From: Poteriospumella lacustris
Taxonomy: Eukaryota > Sar > Chrysophyceae > Chromulinales > Dinobryaceae
Length of the DNA: 21,595 nucleotides
Assembly: GCA_008000375.1 (NCBI GenBank)
Contig: SMOI01000483.1
Location: 1-21,595, forward strand
Direction of reading: 5' to 3'
The translations under genes and the position numbers were made by a program. Under the pieces are notes generated by a model that was not told the DNA's origin, made no database searches, and was given only the letters and a program-made list of their open reading frames with translations. Numbering within the stretch: the stretch's first letter is position 1; every line of letters begins with the position of its first letter. Positions 7,583 through 15,653 of the stretch are shown one piece after another.

Positions 7583-9427
7583 ATGTGGAGGTTCGTCTTT
7601 GGAGAGCCGCTCCACCGCCCCCATCTGCGACTCCAGATCCGAGGCCATGCACACGGTGCAGTTCAACGACTGCGTGACCAACACCGCCAGCGAAATCGAC
7701 AGCCCTGCCAGCCCTGCGAACAGCCCCAGGTGCATGAGCGTCCTCGCGTGATAGGACGTGCGGGCCAGCACATCGCAACTGCGGGAGCTGGGACTCGGAA
7801 GCGGAAAAGAGCAGCATCGATAGTGTTGGATGAAGCGATGAAGCTGTTGGACGAAGGTCAGTGCACAACGAAATCGCTTGGCATCAACTTACCTAATTGC
7901 CAATGTATTTTGCGTTCCCCAACGTTGGAAGGAGAATGTAATGTTCCTCCTTTGAGTACGGAGACCCAGTTCTTTCAGTTCACTTCTGAGTACAAGCCGA
8001 TACTGAGGGGACACAGCCTACCTTTGCGTATCTTCTTGCGCAATGAGAATTGGGAGATCGCCCGGGAGCTCGATTCATTTTTGGCGTCTGAGCTTCAACT
8101 ATTCTACCTGCAGGGGCCTCCTGGGGTCGGAAAGACTAAAGAGTCGCTGCTTTGGATGCTCCAGTCGATAGTTAAAGGATCTCAAGCTAAAGACTACCCC
8201 GGACCTTGGGCTTGGATTCCATTGGCAAAGAGCGCAGCCTGTGGTGATGGTCACACCGTGTATCTACTGGTGAAGTCTGGCGCAAGCTCGACCGTCAAGT
8301 ACACGAAGTTCAGAACCTCAAAGCTGTCGACGCACCTCTGCGACTGGGGCGTGACGCTGGTTGTATTCGACCATTGCAATGGGGACAACAGAAGCCCAGT
8401 CGACGCGTGTGCGCACCAAGGGTTTAAGACCATTGCAGTGTCTTCCATGCAAATGAAGTATGATATGAGTTTTGGGGAAGCTGCGTACGCTATGAATGGC
8501 TGGAAGAAGGAGGAGTACCTCGAGGCCTGCAAGGATGCTGCGTTCTACGAACTTGTCAAGGCTGCCTTGCAGACGGGCGATTTCACCGACGACGAGCTGA
8601 ACAATCCGGCCATGAGAGACGAGGTGGTTGCAGCCAAGCACCACCTCGCCGGTGGGTCTGCGCGCTGGATGTTCCAATTCTCCACCGACCAGCTGCTATC
8701 TTCAGATGACGGAGTTGGTAGTATCAACAATCTTCTCGCCCGTCTGACGCCTGTTCAAATGGAAAGCGGTTTCTATGGAGATCGCAGCATAACCGAAGTG
8801 AACCACATGCTGACCCGCATTGATGGTTGCCCTGTGATCGTAAGCCAGTATGTGGCCAACTGCTTGGTCACACGCTTTGGCGAGGCTCTGATGAAAGCGG
8901 CGCAAGTCCTGGTTCGTGGCTCCTCAAACCCCGCGATGGACGGCATACTGATGGGAATGGAGTTTGTGTATCGTTTGGGAAGATCCACGCCCGAGAAGAC
9001 AACGATGATTCACCTGATCACCGAGCAGGGTGCGGAACCCATTGCCGTATTCGAAAGCGGCGGTAAAACGATCAGTTTCCGCCTATCTACTCTTGCTTCC
9101 GGTACCCTCACTGTGGTCGACGGAGATTGGTTCGTACCGCAGGTTTTCAATAATGGCGGCTTTGATTGTGTGCAGTACCGTGCAGGCAAGCTGATCTTCG
9201 TGCAGGTCCCACGCTCGGAAAAGCACTCGTTCAATCTAAAGTGGTACCAGAAGTTTCGTACCGCCTTCGTGGAGGTGTCGGGTCTAACGATCACAGAATG
9301 CGAGGTGTGGTTCGTCGTGCGGGAGGAAGTCGTGGCCACCTTCAAATCTGCTCGTTCCTTCGGGACTCTCACTGGCTATGAAAAAGGAAACTACAAGGTG
9401 GTTGGCATGAGACGCCTGTCAGCTTAA
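7583..9427 (+). CDS. Crinkler/RHS-type protein: P-loop NTPase plus nuclease-like domain
   Basis: An open frame of 614 residues. Walker A GPPGVGKT is at 178-185, a Walker B-like strand VTLVVFDHC at 257-265, and the AGGSARWMF block at 356-364 is typical of the Crinkler/RHS NTPase family. The C-terminal part (about 430-600) fits the restriction-endonuclease-fold domain described for this family: E460 in GMEFVYRLG, D528 in GFDCVQ, and the FVQVP strand with K547-H548 after it. Members act as secreted effectors or selfish-element-related proteins; the role here is unknown. I see no signal peptide, LFLAK motif or classic header. Residues 1-65 are R/H/Q/P-rich and look like the antisense of another coding sequence, so the true start is uncertain and may lie in an upstream exon. 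KRKR at 72-75 could be a nuclear signal. The gene exists only in the left arm. Confidence 0.8.
   Translation: MWRFVFGEPLHRPHLRLQIRGHAHGAVQRLRDQHRQRNRQPCQPCEQPQVHERPRVIGRAGQHIATAGAGTRKRKRAASIVLDEAMKLLDEGQCTTKSLGINLPNCQCILRSPTLEGECNVPPLSTETQFFQFTSEYKPILRGHSLPLRIFLRNENWEIARELDSFLASELQLFYLQGPPGVGKTKESLLWMLQSIVKGSQAKDYPGPWAWIPLAKSAACGDGHTVYLLVKSGASSTVKYTKFRTSKLSTHLCDWGVTLVVFDHCNGDNRSPVDACAHQGFKTIAVSSMQMKYDMSFGEAAYAMNGWKKEEYLEACKDAAFYELVKAALQTGDFTDDELNNPAMRDEVVAAKHHLAGGSARWMFQFSTDQLLSSDDGVGSINNLLARLTPVQMESGFYGDRSITEVNHMLTRIDGCPVIVSQYVANCLVTRFGEALMKAAQVLVRGSSNPAMDGILMGMEFVYRLGRSTPEKTTMIHLITEQGAEPIAVFESGGKTISFRLSTLASGTLTVVDGDWFVPQVFNNGGFDCVQYRAGKLIFVQVPRSEKHSFNLKWYQKFRTAFVEVSGLTITECEVWFVVREEVVATFKSARSFGTLTGYEKGNYKVVGMRRLSA
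7594..7771 (-). pseudogene. possible captured exon fragment, antisense to the Crinkler N-terminus
   Basis: Read on the minus strand, this stretch has GC-rich third codon positions (many CTG, GCG, GTG, TCG). It encodes a membrane-like segment LFAGLAGLSISLAVLVTQ followed by a polar stretch with cysteines. The plus-strand reading is an improbable run of R, H, Q and P. The simplest reading is a piece of another gene inserted backwards at the start of the Crinkler gene. The parent gene is not recognised. Confidence 0.35.
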
Positions 9428-9791
9428 TCAAGGATGTCGTTGTAAATGTCATGAACATCAACTGATTGCAATGCCATGATTACAATGTCATGATGACAAT
9501 GTCATGAACATCAACTGTGTCATTACAAATGCGCTGGACGATGTGCTGGTTCGTAGCCAATGTATGGGCATGTCGGTAGGTTGGTATGGCACCATAGTAG
9601 TATGCGTGCATTGAGACGATTGGATGTACGGACGGATGCCGGACGCCCACAACCCCACACCCGCCACACCCCACACACTTTCATCGACATAAGTGAGGGT
9701 CCTGGACACTGAGTGAGGAGATCAGATATCACGCCAAGTTCTTCTTCGCTTCAGAACAATCCACCATCTACTTTTTGTTTATTTTTGCGCG
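9428..9791. other. intergenic DNA with short ATGTCATGA repeats
   Basis: This 364-bp stretch between the Crinkler-like and orphan genes contains a perfect 19-bp direct repeat (9446-9464 and 9499-9517). Shorter ACAATGTCATGA copies lie between them. The rest, including a C/A-rich stretch at 9645-9680, shows no gene. Confidence 0.6.
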
Positions 9792-10537
9792 ATGTTTGTT
9801 GTTTGGCTTCTTTTTCTACTGGGAAATTTGGTGACAGCTCTTTTTTCGCGTCCACCAGCTGCAAGACCCTTTGGGCTTTCCTCAAAGACCAGCGAAGTTC
9901 TTGATTTCTTCGCTGAAATAGAATGTATCGACAAACAAATGGCATTGCGATACTTGAAGGTAATTATTTGTGGTCATTTCGATGCACTGCATGATGAACT
10001 AAGCTTTTGAACTGCTATTAGGATCAATTGAAATCCAAAGATGAATCGCTGGCGAAGGAGGAAATGGCACACCAAGACTTAAAATCGACATACCAGAAGC
10101 TCATCGAAGCTCAACAAGTCGAAATTAGGAGCTTAAGATTGGAATGTTTTCGATCGAAAGGCCTGATGACAGCAAGAGGAATTTTCGAGTTCTTCCTGAA
10201 CTGGTGCTATGGGGAATTGAAAAGATTTCATCCCCAAACCTTAAATGGTATCCACCGATTTTCGGCGCGTTCGACAGTTGGTGCTATCGAGGAACTTGGC
10301 GATCTCTTATCGCCCTTGGCAACCAGTTGCCGATCCCTTTGGAAGTTCAAGAAAGACTGTGGCTTCGGGACGAAGTCTCTATATGACGTGTATGCAGTTT
10401 TGTCCGAAAAAACTCATGGAGATCGGTGGCATGGAGAGTCCGTAAAGGTTTTCAAGAGCAGCTTGGGACAGCACCAAGTATGTCTGATCACCAAAGTCGC
10501 GGAGATTCTTGGCCTCACAGTCGACGACGACGAATGA
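9792..10537 (+). CDS. orphan protein with central coiled coil, two exons
   Basis: Exon 1 (9792-9959) and exon 2 (10022-10537) join across a 62-bp intron (GTAATT...ATTAG) with phase 0, giving 227 residues. The junction reads MALRYLK then DQLKSKDE, which extends one continuous charged helix (about 45-105) likely to form a coiled coil. The C-terminal half is a mixed globular region containing RGIFEFFLNWCYGE and ending in acidic DDDE. The first 20 residues are hydrophobic and could be a signal anchor, but could also be non-coding if translation starts at the ATG at 9942. I recognise no family. The gene lies inside the left-arm insertion with the Crinkler-like gene and is absent from the right arm. 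Confidence 0.6.
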
Positions 10538-10766
10538 CAGGAATACAGGCCGTTTGGTTCCATCCACTTGCGTCAGGAATAATGGCGTCAGTACATGTAA
10601 AGTCAGTCATGGTATTTAAATCCTTGTTGATATATTTGCGCGGTCTCAGAGTTGGGCTTTCTAAAATATATATACTCACCTCTGCAGTGGTGGCGGCGGT
10701 GGTGTGCGGTGGCGTTGAAGTGGCCCCGGCCAGCGACGGCGGCGTCGGGAACCAGCGCCAGTCTTC
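10538..10766. other. right end of the inserted unique DNA, with a possible exon scrap
   Basis: The first part is A/T-rich and featureless. From about 10680 to 10766 the composition jumps to very GC-rich. On the minus strand it reads as a Ser/Thr/Pro/Ala-rich peptide ending at a consensus donor (GAG/GTGAGT at 10680/10679). It joins abruptly to the ABCG tail fragment at 10767. Confidence 0.4.
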
Positions 10767-10970
10767 GACACTCTCAATTCTCAAGACATCTTCAATACCG
10801 ACGTGATGATTTTGATCGGCATCGCAATCATCTGCAAGATCGTGTTCGTGGTGGTCATGTCGGTGAAGGCTCGATCAGAATCGAAGATCACTTCGTATGA
10901 GAAGGCTGTCGATGATGCGAACAAGAAGAATAGTCCAGTAACCGTCGAGATGGCAACCGTGGCATCGTTG
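10767..10970 (+). pseudogene. ABCG transporter 3'-end fragment
   Basis: About 68 codons homologous to the last transmembrane helix and tail of ABCG-B (IGIAIICKIVFVVVMS, then SESKITSYEKAVDD). The start is mosaic: TCAATTCTCAAGACATCTTC resembles paralogue A, and the tail is B-type. The normal TAG stop is changed to TCG, so the frame runs on through the TA repeat. No N-terminal part exists nearby, so this is a relic. Confidence 0.9.
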
Positions 10971-10998
10971 AAAGGCCCACATGTGTTTTGTTTTGTCT

Positions 10999-11000
<2 letters not shown>

Positions 11001-11029
<29 letters not shown>
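11001..11029. repeat. (TA)n microsatellite
   Basis: About 14 TA units stand where the other copies of this 3' flank have only GATATATATC. The run is specific to repeat copy 2. Confidence 0.95.
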
Positions 11030-11140
11030 CGTTCGTTGCTACCCTGTAAAACTCATTGTTTCCCATCGCAACGCCTCACACGTGAACAAATGTTACAAGA
11101 ACACGCTCTACTCGACCGAAACCTTTTGAAGCCAACAATG

Positions 11141-11556
11141 TCAAGGAGTAGCTAGACTGAGGATTTGTTCGGTGATGTAATCTCGGACATCATCGCCGAT
11201 GGAAAATATCGAAGTCCCAAGTTTGCCGTCCTCGTCGGCGCTGTAGAAAACGCGACTGTACCCATGCTCCTGGATGAGTGCTCGAATTTCATCGACTGCT
11301 GCATCGATTGTAGCCTTTGCCTTAGGTGTTAAGGATGTGTATCCCCTGAAGTCTCCAGTTGGTATTCCAGCAGATCTTGGAGGGAACACGGCTGAGAAAC
11401 GATTGTATGGACGAACGGCTGCATTTCCTCCACCCGGAACATCCGAGCAGTGATCCGCCTCATTGTCGTTGAAAATAAATAAAGCATCTTTGTATTCCTT
11501 GGACTTGATACTTGATTTCTTCTTCGAAAAACAGTGCCAACGACTCGAACCGGCAT
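11141..11556 (-). pseudogene. frameshifted left copy of the small GIPTG protein gene
   Basis: This aligns along its length with the intact right-arm gene (15654-16088). A 19-bp deletion after the codons for RRRNQV removes the DFVFMI region and shifts the frame, so the IFNDN and PGGGNAAVRP blocks are not read. The C-terminal part, from FPPRSAGIPTG to the stop at 11141, is still open in its own frame but lacks the N-terminal third. Decay is limited to the left arm, next to the insertion. Confidence 0.85.
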
Positions 11557-12056
11557 TTGAGCTCTTTCGCAGGGGTCTTTCGCAACAGGATTCTCATGCA
11601 ACGTGGCCAACAAAGAACCAACAAGATGGGGTTAGGATGCTTTGAATCTCAATAATCATGAGAAAATATATGGAGATATGAATCGAACAGAGGACAGAAG
11701 AAGAATGGCAACAGGTGGGAGGTGGGAGAACTTGCTGCACCATCATCATCGTCATGGCTACGCCAAGCAATACCCTGTTGCTGGGTTTTCTGTGTATGTG
11801 CGCTACACTGGGCAAAAGAGGGAACTGGGGGCTGGGTACAGTCGCTTTGGCCACACAGCAACCCACAGCGCCATCCGATCGGGTCTGTTTTGGTTCTTCT
11901 CGCTCATCTCCGTCTTTTCATCAGGTTGGTCGAGTCTTCTTGAGCATCCACGCCGACTGACCTCTTGACTGTTGTCGACTTCCATTCCTTGGTATATTCG
12001 TCGATCGTCGTCACAAATTGTTTGGTGCGAAGAAGCGACCGAAGTTATCTGCAACC
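11557..12056. promoter_or_regulatory. bidirectional upstream region of the small-protein locus and eIF3m, left arm
   Basis: This 500-bp region lies between divergent genes. It is alignable with 15160-15653 in the right arm but carries several small indels, for example a CAT/ATC repeat at 11745-11760 and about 20 bp missing near 11590. It should contain the eIF3m promoter and 5' UTR. Open frames of about 100 residues here change length between arms and look non-coding. Confidence 0.5.
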
Positions 12057-13472
12057 ATGACCTCATTTACAACATTGGTCAATATCGACGCCAACACCGG
12101 TTCCAAACTGGCGAAGTTCATTTCGAGCAAGCTGGCAGCAGAGGAGGCCGAGGGCTTTGTGAAGCAACAAGAGGCCTTTTTCGCAGGCCAAAAGACCAAG
12201 GAGTCGATCGAGTTATTCTTGAGCAAGCTCGATGTGATTTTGGGCCTTCCCAGCGACCAAGGTGCGACATATGGTCACCCCAGCAGCTGTGCCTTTCATC
12301 AACTCACGTTTGTTGGTTGTTTGTTGCTGTTTTGATTGTCCATTGTAGAGACGGAAGCTGTGTTCCAATCGTTGTTTTCGATTTTGTATATTTTGGGTGA
12401 CGAGAGCACGGAGAACCCCGCCATTGTCCAGTCGATTATTTCCACGCTGACGAGCGATGCGACCAACAGTCCGAGACGCCGCCTGAATGCGTTGCTGCAG
12501 TTTTTCAACCTCGCTTTGGGTGTGAACACGAAGTACGAGCTGTTGCTGGGTAAGTCGCGACTGTGTTTGGCGATGTGTCGAGGAGCCGGCGGTAACAGAG
12601 GTTGTTGATGCCATTGCACAGCTATTTTCACATTCGCCAAGGCCAGCGGTCAGCTACAGAAGATCTCCACGCTGCACGAGAAAGTGAGCGAGTGGGCGAG
12701 CTCTTGGAGCTTGGACGAGACGCAGCAACAAGCGCTCCTCCGAACGATCGCCACGATCTTCTTCGAAGTGGGACAGAAGAAGCGCGCCTTGGACACGACT
12801 GTGCAGTTTTTGAAGAGCTTGGATGACGCCCTGTCAGCATCCGACGCGGAGGCCGTCGTCAAGCCTGCGTTGTTGGCCGCCATCAACTCGGCGTCCGCGG
12901 ACTTCAAGCAACGCGCCAACTTGTTCGAGGCGCTGGGTATGCAGCGCTTGAGCGGCGATCTGTCCGCCTTGGCGACGTTGTTGCGCATTCTCTGCGATGG
13001 ATCCGTCGCCGACTGGAAGGCGTTCATCTCCACGGCCACCAACGAGGCTGTGCTGAAGGCCAACGAGGTGTCCGCTGCCGTCATTGACCGCAAGATCAAG
13101 ATCTTCACGTTATCGTCGCTGGCCGCGGACTCGACGTCTTCGAACAAGACGCTGTCCTTCGCAGCTATCGCTGGCGCCCTGCAGATCTCTGAGGACGACG
13201 TCGAGGAATGGGTCGTGGAGGCCATCGCAGAGGGAGTGGTGCAAGCCGCCATCAACCAGATGAACGGCACGGTCACGGTCCAGTAAGTTGCGGCGCTGCA
13301 TCGCCACTGCTCCATGTTGCTCATCGCGGTGTGTGTTGTCTGTCTGTCTTGTAGTCGTTTTGTGCAGCGCTCGTTCGGTCCGGCGCAATGGCGAAGTCTG
13401 GGCAACAAGCTGGAGTCGTTGAAGCAACGCCTGCAGTCCGCGTTGGAGAAGATGGACTCCGCAGCGGTGTAA
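12057..13472 (+). CDS. eIF3m: eukaryotic translation initiation factor 3 subunit M, left copy
   Basis: Four exons (12057-12261, 12349-12549, 12622-13282, 13355-13472) encode 394 residues, close to the usual eIF3m length. All three introns (87, 72, 72 bp) have GT...TAG or CAG ends and keep frame. The start is ATG 12057 in a good context (CAACCATGA); a longer frame upstream begins only with TTG. The helical N-terminal region leads into a PCI domain whose winged helix lies at about 312-355 (AIAGALQISEDDVEEWVVEA). The C-terminus HRFVQRSFGPAQW then L-rich helix matches the family's HRTFGKQQW ending. The protein is a PCI subunit of eIF3, which supports mRNA recruitment to the 40S ribosome in the cytosol. 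It is a housekeeping gene, unexpectedly duplicated here. Confidence 0.93.
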
Positions 13473-13743
13473 CTCACCACAAATTATAGAGTTCCTTATT
13501 TCCTTCTCTTGTGGTTGTGTCTTTGAGTAATTAAAAATAGAGTTCATACATCGGATCGCGGGATGGCAGGTCCAGTGGCAGGGTCAAGAAGGCATGTGGC
13601 TTACTCTCGACGTCGTCCCTTTCCAGGGAAGAGGGAACGCCAAAGGTCCTTGCCAGCCCAGCTCTATGAAGCCTATTTTTATTTAAGAATCAACAGACGC
13701 AAATGCAAGAGTTGGCAAATTAATCGCTATAATTGGTGGTGAG
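13473..13743. other. unique spacer at the palindrome centre
   Basis: Mirror homology stops at about 13489 on the left and 13727 on the right, leaving a unique spacer of about 237 bp between two convergent eIF3m genes. The two 3' flanks are unrelated beyond 17 bp after each stop codon. No gene, RNA or mobile element is visible. A short inverted repeat surrounds the TCCCTTTCCAGGGAAGAGGGA segment at about 13617-13637. Confidence 0.7.
13678..13683 (-). terminator. AATAAA poly(A) signal candidate for the right eIF3m gene
   Basis: AATAAA on the minus strand, about 60 bp past the right eIF3m stop codon, in an A/T-rich stretch. Confidence 0.45.
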
Positions 13744-15159
13744 TTACACCGCAGCGGAGTCCATCTTCTCCAACGCGGACTGCAGGCGTTGCTTCAGCGA
13801 CTCCAGCTTGTTGCCCAGACTTCGCCATTGCGCCGGACCGAACGAGCGCTGCACAAAACGACTACAAGACAGACAGACAACACACACCGCGATGAGCAAC
13901 ATGGAGCAGTGGCGATGCAGCGCCGCAACTTACTGGACCGTGACCGTGCCGTTCATCTGGTTGATGGCGGCTTGCACCACTCCCTCTGCGATGGCCTCCA
14001 CGACCCATTCCTCGACGTCGTCCTCAGAGATCTGCAGGGCGCCAGCGATAGCTGCGAAGGACAGCGTCTTGTTCGAAGACGTCGAGTCCGCGGCCAGCGA
14101 CGATAACGTGAAGATCTTGATCTTGCGGTCAATGACGGCAGCGGACACCTCGTTGGCCTTCAGCACAGCCTCGTTGGTGGCCGTGGAGATGAACGCCTTC
14201 CAGTCGGCGACGGATCCATCGCAGAGAATGCGCAACAACGTCGCCAAGGCGGACAGATCGCCGCTCAAGCGCTGCATACCCAGCGCCTCGAACAAGTTGG
14301 CGCGTTGCTTGAAGTCCGCGGACGCCGAGTTGATGGCGGCCAACAACGCAGGCTTGACGACGGCCTCCGCGTCGGATGCTGACAGGGCGTCATCCAAGCT
14401 CTTCAAAAACTGCACAGTCGTGTCCAAGGCGCGCTTCTTCTGTCCCACTTCGAAGAAGATCGTGGCGATCGTTCGGAGGAGCGCTTGTTGCTGCGTCTCG
14501 TCCAAGCTCCAAGAGCTCGCCCACTCGCTCACTTTCTCGTGCAGCGTGGAGATCTTCTGTAGCTGACCGCTGGCCTTGGCGAATGTGAAAATAGCTGTGC
14601 AATGGCATCAACAACCTCTGTTACCGCCGGCTCCTCGACACATCGCCAAACACAGTCGCGACTTACCCAGCAACAGCTCGTACTTCGTGTTCACACCCAA
14701 AGCGAGGTTGAAAAACTGCAGCAACGCATTCAGGCGGCGTCTCGGACTGTTGGTCGCATCGCTCGTCAGCGTGGAAATAATCGACTGGACAATGGCGGGG
14801 TTCTCCGTGCTCTCGTCACCCAAAATATACAAAATCGAAAACAACGATTGGAACACAGCTTCCGTCTCTACAATGGACAATCAAAACAGCAACAAACAAC
14901 CAACAAACGTGAGTTGATGAAAGGCACAGCTGCTGGGGTGACCATATGTCGCACCTTGGTCGCTGGGAAGGCCCAAAATCACATCGAGCTTGCTCAAGAA
15001 TAACTCGATCGACTCCTTGGTCTTTTGGCCTGCGAAAAAGGCCTCTTGTTGCTTCACAAAGCCCTCGGCCTCCTCTGCTGCCAGCTTGCTCGAAATGAAC
15101 TTCGCCAGTTTGGAACCGGTGTTGGCGTCGATATTGACCAATGTTGTAAATGAGGTCAT
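13744..15159 (-). CDS. eIF3m: eukaryotic translation initiation factor 3 subunit M, right copy
   Basis: Mirror copy with exons 15159-14955, 14867-14667, 14594-13934 and 13861-13744, encoding the same 394 residues. The only difference I found from the left copy is one synonymous Leu codon (CTG for TTG) in the last exon. Intron 1 compared base by base is identical, and the other introns have the same lengths and ends. Such identity in introns cannot come from protein-level selection, so it implies a recent copy or gene conversion. The PCI domain and C-terminal HRFVQRSFGPAQW block are intact, so both copies should be functional. Confidence 0.93.
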
Positions 15160-15653
15160 GGTTGCAGATAACTTCGGTCGCTTCTTCGCACCAAACAATT
15201 TGTGACGACGATCGACGAATATACCAAGGAATGGAAGTCGACAACAGTCAAGAGGTCAGTCGGCGTGGATGCTCAAGAAGACTCGACCAACCTGATGAAA
15301 AGACGGAGATGAGCGAGAAGAACCAAAACAGACCCGATCGGATGGCGCTGTGGGTTGCTGTGTGGCCAAAGCGACTGTACCCAGCCCCCAGTTTCCTCTT
15401 TTGCCCAGTGTAGCGCACATACACAGAAACCCCAGCAACAGGGTATTGCTTGGCGTGATGATGATGGTGCAGCAAGTTCTCCCACCTCCACCGTGTCCTC
15501 TGTTCATTCATATCTCCATATCTTTTCTCATGATCACTGAGATTCAAGGCATCCCAACCCCATCTTGTTGGTCCTTTGTTGTCCACGTTGCATGAGAATC
15601 CTGTTGCGAATACGGTTCTTTTAGAATTTTCAGACCCTTGCGAAAGTGCTCAA
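15160..15653. promoter_or_regulatory. bidirectional upstream region of eIF3m and the small-protein gene, right arm
   Basis: The 494-bp counterpart of 11557-12056. It should hold the promoters of the two divergent genes. The part nearest eIF3m is almost identical to the left arm; the part nearest the small-protein gene has indels. An open frame can be read from a TTG at 15576 into the next gene, but it has no ATG and changes length between arms. Confidence 0.5.

Larger units (their letters stand above)
10767..11180 (+). repeat. direct repeat copy 2 flanking the left-arm insertion
   Basis: Second copy of the sequence at 6640-7073. It lacks the stretch around 6830-6898, has an expanded TA run, and continues without a break into the rest of the small-protein locus. 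It keeps the ACGCTCTACTCG stretch seen in the right arm but lost from copy 1. Confidence 0.85.
1491..13489. repeat. left arm of the large palindrome
   Basis: Everything from the 3' end of the membrane protein gene to 17 bp past the eIF3m stop codon recurs in reverse complement at 13727-21595. Position 1491 pairs with the last base of the window, so the arm probably extends further left into the membrane protein gene. The left arm is about 4.1 kb longer than the right because of the insertion at 7074-11180. Confidence 0.95.

Noticed and set aside
9446-9517. CRISPR-like or origin-like direct repeats
   Set aside because: Only two long copies, the spacing does not repeat, and the context is a eukaryotic nuclear region.
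7074-10766. A conventional DNA transposon or retroelement
   Set aside because: No transposase, integrase, reverse transcriptase or terminal inverted repeats were seen; the flanking repeats are ABCG-tail copies.
11642-11968. About 100-codon frame upstream of eIF3m and its right-arm match at 15248-15586
   Set aside because: Length and start change between arms through indels, it has no recognisable domain, and it overlaps the expected promoter and 5' UTR.
12018-12056. Longer eIF3m N-terminus from 12018
   Set aside because: The upstream start is a TTG. The ATG at 12057 has a good context and gives the expected family length.
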